DNA of 64,000 nucleotides from Leptospirales bacterium (GTDB taxonomy: Bacteria; Spirochaetota; Leptospiria; Leptospirales; Leptospiraceae), in the NCBI GenBank assembly GCA_013297885.1, contig JAAFIR010000001.1, positions 62,001-126,000 of the forward strand. The letters run 5' to 3'. The first letter of the stretch is position 1, and every line of letters starts with the position of its first letter. The notes beneath the pieces were generated by a model that saw only the letters and a program-made list of their open reading frames with translations, did not search any database and was not told where the DNA came from. The translations under genes were made by a program, and so were the position numbers. Shown here in pieces: positions 44,731 to 53,942 of the stretch.

Positions 44731-45552
44731 TTAACTTAATTTAGATTGAAATGCAAGTGCTTTGTCCCAGAAAGATTGCTTTTTAAAAGTTTTGAAATCT
44801 ACATCATAAAATTCTAATTGAAACTGAATTACTAAATTTTTAAGTTCAAATAATACATCTTTGTATCTTTCTTTTACTGTTGAAGAGTTACAATTATGTG
44901 AATAAGTTATATAAGAATTTTGACTAAATCTAAAAAATAAATCTTTTTCTTTTAAAAATTTTTTAATTTCTTTTTTTATTTCAATATGAATTTGATCTGC
45001 AAATTCTTCATTAAAGTAAGAATAATAATAATCCAAATTTTGGATATAAAAATGAGCAATTACACCTTTTTCTTCATTTGAAACAAAATAGGATTCTATT
45101 TTTTTCATAATTTTATAACTAAAATCAGGATATAAATTATTAATTTTCGATTCTTCTGATATAGGGATATTTCCATAAAAATTAAAACTAAATTCTATTA
45201 AGTTTTTAAAATTTTCTTCGTATGGAATTTCATTATTTGGAAATAAAAAAATTACTCTTAAAAAATTAGAATTAAAAAAAAGAGAAAAAGTATAAATATT
45301 AAATCCGGTATCCAGAGTTTTAATTTTATTAAATCTAATTTTTTTATTTAATAAAACTGCAATCAAATCAAATTTTTTTAAATCATCTACCATTAATTCT
45401 AAATTTTTCCAATCAAAAATAGATTCTCCATTTTTTAAAATAATTTTCTCATTTAAGGATAAAATCAGTTGTGGAGATTTTGTTTCAGTTGCAAATTTAG
45501 AAGCAGTGGAGTGATAAAAATCTGTTAAACTTGAATTTGAAATGGAATTCAT
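44731..45552 (-). CDS. Protein with a degenerate GGDEF-like domain
   Basis: A 273-residue cytoplasmic protein. The C-terminal half (from about 165) resembles a diguanylate cyclase fold: HFYIQNLDYYYSYFNEEFAD, KEIKKFLKEKDLFFRFSQNS, but the GGDEF signature itself is replaced (FSQNSYITYSH). If related, it is catalytically dead and could be a sensor of c-di-GMP or scaffolding protein. The N-terminal half is unassigned. Assignment is tentative. Confidence 0.45.
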   Translation of the reverse strand: MNSISNSSLTDFYHSTASKFATETKSPQLILSLNEKIILKNGESIFDWKNLELMVDDLKKFDLIAVLLNKKIRFNKIKTLDTGFNIYTFSLFFNSNFLRVIFLFPNNEIPYEENFKNLIEFSFNFYGNIPISEESKINNLYPDFSYKIMKKIESYFVSNEEKGVIAHFYIQNLDYYYSYFNEEFADQIHIEIKKEIKKFLKEKDLFFRFSQNSYITYSHNCNSSTVKERYKDVLFELKNLVIQFQLEFYDVDFKTFKKQSFWDKALAFQSKLS

Positions 45553-45628
45553 GGATTGATTAGATTTTAGAATAAAAAAAAGTCAAGATAAAAAGCAAAG
45601 ATTAGATCTTTGCTTTTTATTGTGAGGG

Positions 45629-46438
45629 CTATCTCCAGCCGTCGTTTGTTAATTCGCTATGGTTTTCATAAAGACCTTCAACAGGTACAGAAGGTGCTCT
45701 TGTATGTCCAGAATATTGAGCATAAGTTTTGTTTGAATTAAATGGCCAAACACCCTCTGATTGAGTGATTGAACTTTGGCATTTATTTAATCCACCAACA
45801 GTACTATATCCACAAGATGAATGATAAGCTACAGCAAAATCATCTTCACCAGGTAGAATTGCAGATGCAGCAACCATTCCTTTGTAACCAGGAACATGAG
45901 CAACAGTAACCCCAGCAGTTACATTGTGGTTAAATGAAGTTCTTGCAGTATTTACAATTAAAGCTTTATCCATTGCATTACCAGAAAAACCAAAAGTTAA
46001 ACCATTTAGTGCTGAAGCAAGTTCTGAACCACCAGAAGCAGCTGCTAATGCAGTTACACCTGAGATTTTGAAACCTTTACTTGAAGCTGTTCCACCTAAA
46101 TTTGATAACCAATATTCAGTTGCATAACATCCTGCTGAATGACAAACTATTTTACAAGTATCAACACTTTTACATCTTTGAGTTAAAACTGTAGTTAAAT
46201 TTGTTTGAGCTCTGTCAGTTCCATAAGTTCTTGGGTCTGATGTTCCATCATAACCTACAAAATATTTTGTTCCTGCAACTGTATTTGGGTCTGCTCCCCA
46301 ATAGCTGTTTACGTCAGTAGTTCCTGTTCCGCTATGATTTTTACCTGATTTACCATGCACAAATACTGTGATAGTTCCTGCTGATAATGACATAGAAGCG
46401 AAAGCAACTACTGCGATTATATTTTTTAAATTAAACAT
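45629..46438 (-). CDS. Secreted alpha/beta-hydrolase (lipase-like)
   Basis: A 269-residue protein with a signal peptide (NIIAVVAFASMSLSAG). Mature part begins TITVFVHGKSGKNHSGTG (oxyanion HG motif), then CKIVCHSAGCYATEYWL where HSAG is the nucleophile elbow (CHSAG in place of GxSxG), a late Asp (PGEDDF) and C-terminal ENHSELTNDGWR with the probable catalytic His. Several Cys pairs suggest disulphides in the periplasm or outside. Composition is richer in Gly/Ala/Thr and less AT-biased than its neighbours. Confidence 0.7.
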   Translation of the reverse strand: MFNLKNIIAVVAFASMSLSAGTITVFVHGKSGKNHSGTGTTDVNSYWGADPNTVAGTKYFVGYDGTSDPRTYGTDRAQTNLTTVLTQRCKSVDTCKIVCHSAGCYATEYWLSNLGGTASSKGFKISGVTALAAASGGSELASALNGLTFGFSGNAMDKALIVNTARTSFNHNVTAGVTVAHVPGYKGMVAASAILPGEDDFAVAYHSSCGYSTVGGLNKCQSSITQSEGVWPFNSNKTYAQYSGHTRAPSVPVEGLYENHSELTNDGWR

Positions 46439-46650
46439 CTTTTTCCCCTTGAGTTTTAAATTTGTGATATTATACTATAAATCGGAAGAAATATCAACTA
46501 TAAAATTTAATAAATAAAAAAATCTCTTTTAAAAAAGATTGAATTTTTTAATGCAAAAACTCTTCATCAAACTTTTCATATATTGTGTAAACTAAAGTAA
46601 AAGTTTTGTGTATTTTTTATATTTTTAGAAAAAGTAAAATAATTTTTTTT

Positions 46651-46826
46651 GGCGAATTTTTTTGTGAGTTAATTAGTAAGATTAAATGAACAAGTAGAAA
46701 TAGACTCACAAAAAAACCAGGCTTTCAACTTGGGTCAATAAATTTCAGCAACTATTTAATTTGAAGAATTAAATTCACAAAGTGAAATGCTTAAATTTAT
46801 TGACCACGTTTCAATCCTATTTCGCT
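46651..46826 (+). repeat. Two-hairpin intergenic element, copy D
   Basis: Box 1 GGCGAATTTTT at 46651; hairpin 1 arms TTTTTTTGTGAGT and ACTCACAAAAAAA; box 2 CCAGGCTTTCAACTTGG; hairpin 2 arms GGTCAATAAATTT and AAATTTATTGACC; box 3 CACGTTTCAATCCTATTTCGCT. One of the clearest copies. It fills the gap 46439-46895 between divergent genes. Confidence 0.7.
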
Positions 46827-46895
46827 AGTAAATAGATAAATTTTATAATTCAAAAAAGTTATTTTAAATAAAACTTATCCTTATACTAAGGTTAA

Positions 46896-47306
46896 ATGAG
46901 ACTATTTAATTTTTTCAAATCAAAACATGAAACTAAATTTTTAACTGAGTCGAATTTTAAAAAAAATAGAGACAATCAAATTTTAATGACTCCACAAACT
47001 TTAGATCAACTAAGAAACTTAGGTATAAATGAAGAAGATGAACTGAAACTTGAATTCTTTTTTTATACTAATCATATTGACAAAGCTAAACTTTTAGCAG
47101 ATGAAATCAAAAAAATGAGTTACTCAGTTCAATATGAAGTGTCTGCCTCTGATAAAAATTTATTTTTGATAAGTGGTTTGACAACTAAATTGAAAATGTC
47201 TGAAGTTGTTGTATCTCAGTGGACAAAAATTATGTGTGAACTTGGATTTCAATTTGATAGTGAATTTGATGGTTGGGGAACAAGTCCAAACGAGGAAGAT
47301 ATTTAA
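46896..47306 (+). CDS. RraB-family protein (RNase E regulator-like)
   Basis: A 136-residue protein with RraB/DUF1260 features: LRNLGINEEDELKLEFFFYT, then the helix KAKLLADEIKKMSYSV and the end LGFQFDSEFDGWGTSPNEED, where DGWGT is the family signature. RraB of enterobacteria inhibits RNase E; spirochaete members are uncharacterised. Its stop overlaps the ATG of the next gene (TAATG). Confidence 0.8.
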   Translation: MRLFNFFKSKHETKFLTESNFKKNRDNQILMTPQTLDQLRNLGINEEDELKLEFFFYTNHIDKAKLLADEIKKMSYSVQYEVSASDKNLFLISGLTTKLKMSEVVVSQWTKIMCELGFQFDSEFDGWGTSPNEEDI

Positions 47307-47515
47307 TGAAATTTTTTTTATTCTTAATTTTAACTGTAACTTTCATTTTTCCAGAAAATAGATTATTATTTTATGCAGTGGAATCAAATGATTTAGCTTA
47401 TGTTGAAAATTCTATAAAATCAGGTATTTCAATTAATTCTAGAGATAGACATGGAACTTCAATTTTAATTACTGCTGCAAGATATGGTTCATTAGAAACT
47501 TTAAAATTTATTTAA
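47306..47515 (+). CDS. Short exported ankyrin-repeat protein, probably truncated
   Basis: A 69-residue protein with a signal peptide (KFFLFLILTVTFIF) followed by one and a half ankyrin repeats: LLFYAVESNDLAYVENSIKS, then GISINSRDRHGTSILITAAR, YGSLETLKFI. The frame ends in the middle of the second repeat helix, so the gene looks truncated. It is coupled to the RraB-like gene by TAATG. Sequence after the stop shows no further ankyrin code. Confidence 0.6.
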   Translation: MKFFLFLILTVTFIFPENRLLFYAVESNDLAYVENSIKSGISINSRDRHGTSILITAARYGSLETLKFI

Positions 47516-47677
47516 TTTCAAATACTAATCTAAAATCAATCATGTCAATTTAAATCTTTAGCAAATTATTTTTAGTCTAAAATAACAAATCATTAAGGTC
47601 CTGAAACACAACGTGTAAATAGTGCTAGTTTTTATTCTCAGAGTCCAAAATTATTTTTTGAATGAAGTAGCATTTTC

Positions 47678-47873
47678 AATACTGTGCGAAAGGGATCGAG
47701 GCGTTTCTGAATAGCGGTGGACTTTAGTCCACCGATTCAGAAGTAGCAAAGAGCTCGGTTTTTTTTTGTAGAGAACGCATTGGGTAATTTAGGCAGCTGG
47801 TAGCTACCAGCTGTTAAGTGGGTTGAAACCCACTGTTGGCTTATGAATTGCCTCTACAAAGAAAAATTCGCCC
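47678..47873 (-). repeat. Two-hairpin intergenic element, copy E
   Basis: On the minus strand from 47873: box 1 GGGCGAATTTTT, hairpin 1 arms TTTGTAGAG and CTCTACAAA, box 2 CCGAGCTCTTTGCTAC, hairpin 2 arms TTCTGAATCGGTGGACT/AGTCCACCGCTATTCAGAA, box 3 CGCCTCGATCCCTTTCGCAC. The hairpin 1 loop itself contains GTGGGTTTCAACCCAC and CAGCTGGTAGCTACCAGCTG, two extra perfect palindromes. It fills the 47516-47876 gap between convergent genes. Confidence 0.65.
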
Positions 47874-47876
47874 AAA

Positions 47877-50800
47877 CTATTTCCTTAAATCAAGTGTATA
47901 TGGAAACAGAGGATTGATGTCTTCTTTTGAAATTTTAAAATTTTGAAGAGAATTAGTAAATTCATAAAACCTTGAAAGTCTTCTAGATTCAGCTTCAAAA
48001 GAATTTACAGGAAATACATTATAACCTCTTCCACCTGGATGAATTACATGATAAGAACATCCACCGATGGAACGTTCATTCCATGTATCATAAATTTCAA
48101 AATTCAGTGGTGAGTGAATTGGAATAGTTGGGTGAAGACCAGATGGTGGTTGCCAAGCTTTGTATTTAACTCCACCCACAAATTCACCATTTATTCCAGT
48201 AGAAGCAATTGGCACAACTCGGCCATTACAAGTAATTAAATATCTTCCTTCAGTTAAACCAAATGCTTTAACTTGAACTCTTTCTACTGAGGAATCAACA
48301 TATCTTGCTGTTCCTCCTGCTGAACTCTCTTCACCTAAAACATTCCAAGGTTCAATTCCCATTCGTATTTCTAAACCAATATCATTAATTTGTGTTTTTC
48401 CAAAAATGGGAAGTCTAAAATCTAGAAAAACTTTATACCAATCTTTTTTAAATTCAAAACCTGATTCATTTAAGTCAGTGATCACTTCTTCAAAATCTCT
48501 CCAAATAAAATGAGGCAACATAAATTTGTCATGGAGGATTGTATTATGATTTAGTAAGTTTTTCTTGTAAGGAGCTTTCCAAAATTTAGAAACAAGAGAG
48601 CGAATGAGAAGCATTTGTGCAAGGGACATTTCTGAATGTGGTGGCATTTCAAAAGCTCTCATTTCTAAAATTCCAAGTCGTCCAGTCATTGAGTCTGGAG
48701 AATACAATTTATCTATACAAAATTCTGCTCGATGTGTGTTACCTGTTAAATCAGTTAGTAAATTTCTAAAAAGTCTGTCTACTAACCAAAGTGGTGTAAA
48801 AGTATTTTTATCTAATTCTTTAAATGCAATTTGTAATTCAAATAAAGAATCATTTCTTGCTTCATCAACTCTTGGTGCTTGGGATGTTGGTCCCATAAAA
48901 AGACCTGAAAATAAATACGATAGTGAGGGATGATTGTTCCAATATCCTAAAAAACTTCTTAAAATATCTGGTCTTCTAAGAATTGGTGAATCACTTGGAG
49001 TAGAGCCACCAAGAGTAACATGGTTTCCACCACCAGTTCCAGTGTGGCTTCCATCTAACATAAATTTTTCTGCTTGAAGTCTAGAAAGTCTTGCTTCTTC
49101 ATATAAAATTTCTGTGTTTTTAACCATCATTTCCCATGATGTTGCTGGATGAATATTTACTTCGATTACACCAGGGTCTGGGGTGATTTGAAATTTTGTT
49201 AGTCTAGAATCATATGGAGGTAAATATCCTTCAACGATCACCGGTATATTTAATTCTTCTGCTGTTAGCTCAATTGATGAAATCAAATCTAAAAATTCAT
49301 CTAAATAACTTAGTGGGGGAAGAAATAAATATAAGTTTCCATTTCTTGGTTCAGCTACAATTGCAGTGCGAATTAAATCCCATGAAATTGGATCTAATTC
49401 TTTTTCAGTATTAGCTTTGTGCATTTTATATAAATTTTCTAATTCTTCATTTCTACCAGTTCGTTTTTTTCCTGTGCGTATAAAATTTTGGTATCTATCA
49501 GTTACTTTTTTTGTAAAATTAACAAGTGGAATATTTGGAGCTATTGGGCTAACTTGTTCATCATAATATTTTCCTTTGCCATTTGGAAGAGAATTTAATG
49601 GTAAGCGGTAACCCATTGGTGAGTCACCTGGGATCAAATACAATCTTTCTCTTTTAACATACCAATTTCCAGTTTCCCAAGCTGATTGTTGCCAATTCCA
49701 TTTAAGTGGAAGAGCATAACCTGTTACTGTTCCAAGACCTTTTTCTAAAACTTTCCGAAGAGCAATTCTATCTTCTGTGTCTTTAAGATTAATTGAATGG
49801 GGATCAATATTAACAGGTAAAGTTCCTTCTTTCCAAAGATAATAATACACGTCTTCAAAACCAGGAATAATTGTTTCTTTAGTAATTGCAAGTCGTTCAG
49901 TAAGTTTTTGTAAAAATAGATTTGCTTCGTTAATACTAGTGTTACCTTTTTTTCTTTCATCAGCAAACAAAGATTGGTTGTACCAAATTGGCTCGTTGTC
50001 TTTTCGCCAATAAGAAGATAAAGCCCATCTAGGTAGTGACTCACCAGGGTACCATTTCCCTTGACCATAATGAAGAAGGGGAAGTGTAGAAAATTTATCT
50101 TTAAGTCTATTAAATAATTCTATCGCATAACTCTTCTTAGTTGGTCCGAGTGCTTCCGTGTTCCATTCTGGGTGATCCATATTTTCAATTGCAACAAAAG
50201 TTGGTTCACCTCCCATAGTCAGACGAACATCATTAGCCACTAAATCAGATTCAATTTTTTGCCCAAGAGAATTAATTTCATTCCATTCATCTCTGGTATA
50301 AGGTTTTGTTGTTCTAGATTTTTCTTCAATTCTAGAAATTGACATTTCAAATTTTAACTCCGCTTTAATTCCAGTATCAATTCCACCTGAGATTGGAGCT
50401 GCAGAAGAGGGTGATGGTGTACAAGCAAGAGGAATATGCCCCTCACCTGCAAATAGTCCTGATGTTGGGTCAAGACCCACCCAGCCTGCACCTGGTAAAA
50501 ATACTTCTGTCCAAGCATGGAGATCAGTGAAATCAACTTTAGTTCCAGATGGTCCATCAATTGATTTTACATCTGGAACTAATTGAATTAAATACCCAGA
50601 TGCAAAACGAGATGCAATTCCAAGATGTCGAAGAGTTTGAACCATTAGCCAAGCTGAATCTCTACAAGAACCTTTTTTTAATTTTAAAGTTTCTTCTGGG
50701 GTTTGAACACCTGGTTCCATTCTGATAATATAATTAATTTCTTTTTGTAAAAGCAGATTTATATAAACTAAAAAATCAACTGTCTTTTGTGGAGTTAAAT

Positions 50801-51203
50801 TTAGATCAGCTACAAATTTTTTTAAAAGTTTTCCTTCTTCATCAATATGCAAATAAGGTTGAAGTTCTTTAATTTGTTGTTCAGTATAATTAAAAGGAAA
50901 ACGATCTGCATATTCTTCTAAAAAAAAATCAAAAGGATTTATCACAGAAAGATCTGCGACTAAATTAATTTCAACAGAAAATTCTTTTGCTTTTTCTTGA
51001 AAATTTAACCGAGCTTGGTAATTACCAAAAGGGTCTTGCATCCAATTTGTATAATTTTCGATAGGATTGATTTTCATCGAATAGGATTCAATTCTTGTTC
51101 TGGTATGAGGTGCTGGTCTTAATCTGACAACTTGTGGAAAAATTGTAGTCGGCTTATCATAAGTATAATGTGTTTTATGGTGCAATGCTACTCGAATTGA
51201 CAT
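47877..51203 (-). CDS. Transglutaminase-like / DUF2126 protein
   Basis: A 1108-residue protein with three parts. Residues about 1-90: bacterial transglutaminase N-terminal beta domain (ALHHKTHYTYDKPTTIFPQV). About 150-260: transglutaminase core with Cys in KLKKGSCRDSAWLMVQTLRH, His in FTDLHAWTEVFLPGAGW and Asp in LDPTSGLF. About 310-1108: DUF2126 (RLTMGGEPTFVAIENMDHPEW, DGSHTGTGGGNHVTLGGS, HPGGRGYNVFPVNSFEAESR). This fused form is common and often sits with circularly permuted ATP-grasp and alpha-E genes in a peptide-linking cluster, absent here. Length is normal. Confidence 0.92.
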   Translation of the reverse strand: MSIRVALHHKTHYTYDKPTTIFPQVVRLRPAPHTRTRIESYSMKINPIENYTNWMQDPFGNYQARLNFQEKAKEFSVEINLVADLSVINPFDFFLEEYADRFPFNYTEQQIKELQPYLHIDEEGKLLKKFVADLNLTPQKTVDFLVYINLLLQKEINYIIRMEPGVQTPEETLKLKKGSCRDSAWLMVQTLRHLGIASRFASGYLIQLVPDVKSIDGPSGTKVDFTDLHAWTEVFLPGAGWVGLDPTSGLFAGEGHIPLACTPSPSSAAPISGGIDTGIKAELKFEMSISRIEEKSRTTKPYTRDEWNEINSLGQKIESDLVANDVRLTMGGEPTFVAIENMDHPEWNTEALGPTKKSYAIELFNRLKDKFSTLPLLHYGQGKWYPGESLPRWALSSYWRKDNEPIWYNQSLFADERKKGNTSINEANLFLQKLTERLAITKETIIPGFEDVYYYLWKEGTLPVNIDPHSINLKDTEDRIALRKVLEKGLGTVTGYALPLKWNWQQSAWETGNWYVKRERLYLIPGDSPMGYRLPLNSLPNGKGKYYDEQVSPIAPNIPLVNFTKKVTDRYQNFIRTGKKRTGRNEELENLYKMHKANTEKELDPISWDLIRTAIVAEPRNGNLYLFLPPLSYLDEFLDLISSIELTAEELNIPVIVEGYLPPYDSRLTKFQITPDPGVIEVNIHPATSWEMMVKNTEILYEEARLSRLQAEKFMLDGSHTGTGGGNHVTLGGSTPSDSPILRRPDILRSFLGYWNNHPSLSYLFSGLFMGPTSQAPRVDEARNDSLFELQIAFKELDKNTFTPLWLVDRLFRNLLTDLTGNTHRAEFCIDKLYSPDSMTGRLGILEMRAFEMPPHSEMSLAQMLLIRSLVSKFWKAPYKKNLLNHNTILHDKFMLPHFIWRDFEEVITDLNESGFEFKKDWYKVFLDFRLPIFGKTQINDIGLEIRMGIEPWNVLGEESSAGGTARYVDSSVERVQVKAFGLTEGRYLITCNGRVVPIASTGINGEFVGGVKYKAWQPPSGLHPTIPIHSPLNFEIYDTWNERSIGGCSYHVIHPGGRGYNVFPVNSFEAESRRLSRFYEFTNSLQNFKISKEDINPLFPYTLDLRK

Positions 51204-51280
51204 ATAGACTCCAAAAATTTATCTTTAATCCATACTACATGCAAGTTTTAGGCTAAAAAGGATTTTTTTTTAAATTATTT

Positions 51281-51416
51281 GGGCGAATTTTTTTGTGGGA
51301 ATTTCATTTGATTTTTCCAGTCTTTTATCTAACTTACCACAAAAAAAACACGCTCTCATCTTCGGTAAAAATCTTGCATTTGCAAGATTTTTACCACGAT
51401 TCGATCGTTTTCGTTT
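51281..51416 (+). repeat. Two-hairpin intergenic element, copy F
   Basis: Box 1 GGGCGAATTTTT at 51281; hairpin 1 arms TTTTTTTGTGG and CCACAAAAAAA; box 2 ACACGCTCTCATCTTC; hairpin 2 a perfect 15-bp stem GGTAAAAATCTTGCA with TGCAAGATTTTTACC; box 3 CACGATTCGATCGTTTTCGTT. It lies upstream of the flgB operon and downstream-side of the DUF2126 gene start. Confidence 0.7.
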
Positions 51417-51471
51417 AAACTTGTCCATAGTATTAAAATTTTAGAATTCTAGCAAAAAGGATTGACTCGGT

Positions 51472-51535
51472 GTCAACTTTTTGTGAAATCTAAGAATTTT
51501 TAAGACTGTACTTAAAAATTTATCAAAAAGTTGAC
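51472..51535. promoter_or_regulatory. Nested inverted repeats upstream of flgB
   Basis: Outer arms GTCAACTTTTTG (51472-51483) and CAAAAAGTTGAC (51524-51535); inner arms AATTTTTAAG (51495-51504) and CTTAAAAATT (51511-51520). Both are perfect. They lie about 200 bp before flgB in the long gap between the divergent DUF2126 and flgB genes and may be an operator or an attenuator-like structure for the flagellar operon. Confidence 0.5.
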
Positions 51536-51730
51536 AAAAGAGGAAAGCCTGTTTTTTCATTTTTTTGCTATATTTGATTTTTTTTGGTTAAAAAAATGAA
51601 AAATTTGCCCACCTCACCCTAATTTGATTTAAGTTGTTAAGTTTTTAGAAAAAGTCCATCTTTATGCAAAATTACACAGAGAGGGAAAATTTTTGCTTCA
51701 AAAAATCTTAAATCTGTCGATTAATTTAAT

Positions 51731-52168
51731 ATGTCAATGTTTACAAATACTCATTTTATGAAAACTCAAGATTTGCTCGAAAGAGGTTTAAATAATGCTG
51801 TTTTTAAAAGAAAAATTATAGCTGATAATATTGCAAACGTGGATGTTCCACATTTTAAACGCTCAGAAGTCACTTTTGAAGCTGAATTAAAACGGGCAAT
51901 TGACCAAGAAGAAAACATGAAAATAAATGCAGTTCCAACAAAAATTTCAAACGAAAAACATTTTGAGTTTTTTAAACCACTAAATTACAAAGATGTAAGC
52001 TCTAGAGCAAATATTGACTATTTAAGCATTATGAGAGCTGATGGAAATAATGTGGACATGGAAAAAGAAGTAACCGAGTCTTCACATAACCAAATGTCTT
52101 ATTCTATTTTAGCTGAAAGATTAAATCAAAATTATAAATTATTAAATATTGTAATGAGAAGCGTTTAA
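51731..52168 (+). CDS. flgB: Flagellar proximal rod protein FlgB
   Basis: A 145-residue FlgB. The N-terminal rod motif is DLLERGLNNAVFKRKIIADN followed by IANVDVPHFKR, and the C-terminal helix is NVDMEKEVTESSHNQMSYSI and LAERLNQNYKLLN. It begins flgB-flgC-fliE. The start could be the ATG at 51731 or the one two codons later. No strong ribosome binding site is visible. Confidence 0.93.
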   Translation: MSMFTNTHFMKTQDLLERGLNNAVFKRKIIADNIANVDVPHFKRSEVTFEAELKRAIDQEENMKINAVPTKISNEKHFEFFKPLNYKDVSSRANIDYLSIMRADGNNVDMEKEVTESSHNQMSYSILAERLNQNYKLLNIVMRSV

Positions 52169-52178
52169 GGAGAATTAA

Positions 52179-52640
52179 ATGGGTTTATTTTCATCAATTA
52201 ATATTTCTGCAACTGGTCTTTCCACCCAAAGACTCAGAATGGATGTTATTTCAAATAACATCGCAAATGCAACTACAACAAGAAACACAAATGGAGATGG
52301 TCCTTTTAGAAGAGATAGAGTTGTAATGACTCCAATTAATCTACGCACTAGATGGAATTCTCCTGTTTATCCTTTTGGAATTTCTCCAGGTGAAGGGCAA
52401 GGTGTGAAAGTGATGAAAATCGAAAAAGATATGACTCCACTTCGACTAGTATATGACCCGACTCATCCAGATGCAATTAAAGTTGGACAAAAAAAAGGTT
52501 ATGTAGAATTTCCAAATGTCAATATTGTAACCGAAATGACAGATATGATTTCGGCATCACGTTCTTATGAAGCAAATGTACAAATGATAAATGGTGCAAA
52601 AATGATGTTTAACAAAGCAATGGAAATAGGTAAAGCATAA
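52179..52640 (+). CDS. flgC: Flagellar proximal rod protein FlgC
   Basis: A 153-residue FlgC with SSINISATGLSTQRLRMDVI, SNNIANATTTR and the C-terminal NIVTEMTDMISASRSYEANVQ. An AAGGAG site lies 5-6 bp before the ATG. It follows flgB by 10 bp and overlaps fliE by one base (TAATG). It forms part of the proximal rod. Confidence 0.94.
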   Translation: MGLFSSINISATGLSTQRLRMDVISNNIANATTTRNTNGDGPFRRDRVVMTPINLRTRWNSPVYPFGISPGEGQGVKVMKIEKDMTPLRLVYDPTHPDAIKVGQKKGYVEFPNVNIVTEMTDMISASRSYEANVQMINGAKMMFNKAMEIGKA

Positions 52641-53002
52641 TGGGTTTTTATTCAGATTCAATTTCAAAAATTTCTTCACAAGCATTTCCTCTTGCTCCAA
52701 AAGGTGATCTAGTTAAAATTAAAACTGTTGATGAACGTCATTATGGTGATGTTGTTAAACCTCATGATATAAATGAAGTAAGCGAAAGTTTTGCAGATGT
52801 ATTAAAAAAATCTGTTGAAAAAGTAAATGATCTTGAAGTAAATGCTGATACTTTAACTCAAAAATTAGTATTTGAACCAAATTCTGTTGACGCTCACCAA
52901 GTAATGATTGCATCTGAAAAAGCTAGAATTGCAGTTACATTTACAAAAACTCTTGTTGACGGTGTTATCAAAGCATATAAAGATTTAAGTAATTTAAGGT
53001 AA
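52640..53002 (+). CDS. fliE: Flagellar hook-basal body protein FliE
   Basis: A 120-residue FliE. The conserved part is VSESFADVLKKSVEKVNDLE, then ADTLTQKLVFEPNSVDAHQV and MIASEKARIAVTFTKTLVDG. FliE joins the MS ring to the rod. The next expected genes of a spirochaete flgB operon (fliF and onward) do not follow; instead the convergent PrsW gene overlaps its end by 9 bp. Confidence 0.93.
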   Translation: MGFYSDSISKISSQAFPLAPKGDLVKIKTVDERHYGDVVKPHDINEVSESFADVLKKSVEKVNDLEVNADTLTQKLVFEPNSVDAHQVMIASEKARIAVTFTKTLVDGVIKAYKDLSNLR

Positions 53003-53857
53003 TTTATCAGAACATTCTCTGCAGTGAATTTCGTGTAATTCATTTTTAGTAAAACACGCGTTGCAGATTTTGTAAAATTCTTGAACTAAATAAGAATTAC
53101 AATTTTTGCAATTTGAGTTTTTAATTTCATTTAGAGTTCCGCAGCCTGCACAAACTCCTGCTTTTAAAAATGGACTTTGGTTTAATAAAAATCTCAAATG
53201 TTTTCCAATTCCTTTGAAAAAATAATAAGCAAGGAATAGTGAAATTGCTAAAGACAAAATTTTGTTTTCGATATAAAAAATAAAAAAATCGTAGGCAGCG
53301 TGAAGAAGTCCTGCTTGAATAATTGCTGGAATTAAATAGTCTTTGTAATTTTTTCCTTTTAAAAATTTTACTTTTGCAATTGAATATCCCCAAATCACAG
53401 ATAAACCTAAATGAGTTGGAACTGCTGTGATAGACCTCATTACTAAATTTACAAGTCCATATTGAAATACATATTCAAAATTTTCGATTACAGCAAAACC
53501 AAGAGCAACTGAGCTGGAATATACTAGCGCATCAATTGGCTCGTCTAATTCTTTTAAATTTTTTACTAGAATGAAAGTGATAAACGCTTTCCAAAATTCT
53601 TCATTTAGTCCAACAAAAAGGGAAAGAAAAAAACTTTTCCCAAAACTGAGATTATCTTTGCTCATTGGAATTGCACTGAAATCAGAAAATCCTTTATTAA
53701 ATAGTCCTGCAAAAAAAGCAGATAAAAATCCACCAATGATTAAGATTCTTAGTACAACAGAAATTGGCTCAGGTTCAACTTTATCATGTCCATAAATAAA
53801 TTTTAACCAAAATCCACCACTCACCAAAATTGCTAAACTAATTACTAAATAATCCAT
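52994..53857 (-). CDS. PrsW-family membrane protease with C-terminal zinc ribbons
   Basis: A 287-residue membrane protein. The PrsW motifs are present: EEFWKAF (EExxK), ALGFAVIENFEYVF (FxxxE) and LLHAAYDFF (HxxxD). The C-terminal 50 residues add two CxxC-CxxC zinc ribbons (VCAGCGTLNEIKNSNCKNC and ICNACFTKNELHEIHCREC). PrsW proteases degrade anti-sigma factors in Bacillus; substrates in spirochaetes are unknown. The added cytoplasmic zinc ribbon is the less usual feature. Confidence 0.85.
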   Translation of the reverse strand: MDYLVISLAILVSGGFWLKFIYGHDKVEPEPISVVLRILIIGGFLSAFFAGLFNKGFSDFSAIPMSKDNLSFGKSFFLSLFVGLNEEFWKAFITFILVKNLKELDEPIDALVYSSSVALGFAVIENFEYVFQYGLVNLVMRSITAVPTHLGLSVIWGYSIAKVKFLKGKNYKDYLIPAIIQAGLLHAAYDFFIFYIENKILSLAISLFLAYYFFKGIGKHLRFLLNQSPFLKAGVCAGCGTLNEIKNSNCKNCNSYLVQEFYKICNACFTKNELHEIHCRECSDKLP

Positions 53858-53942
53858 AGTCTAAAGAAATTTTTGTTTCTGTCAACTGTCAACCTAATTC
53901 ATAATTCCACATTCATCATTTATAATTCATCATTAAAAAGAA

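Noticed and set aside
44731-45552. Active diguanylate cyclase
   Set aside because: The GGDEF signature is missing, so only a degenerate domain can be claimed.
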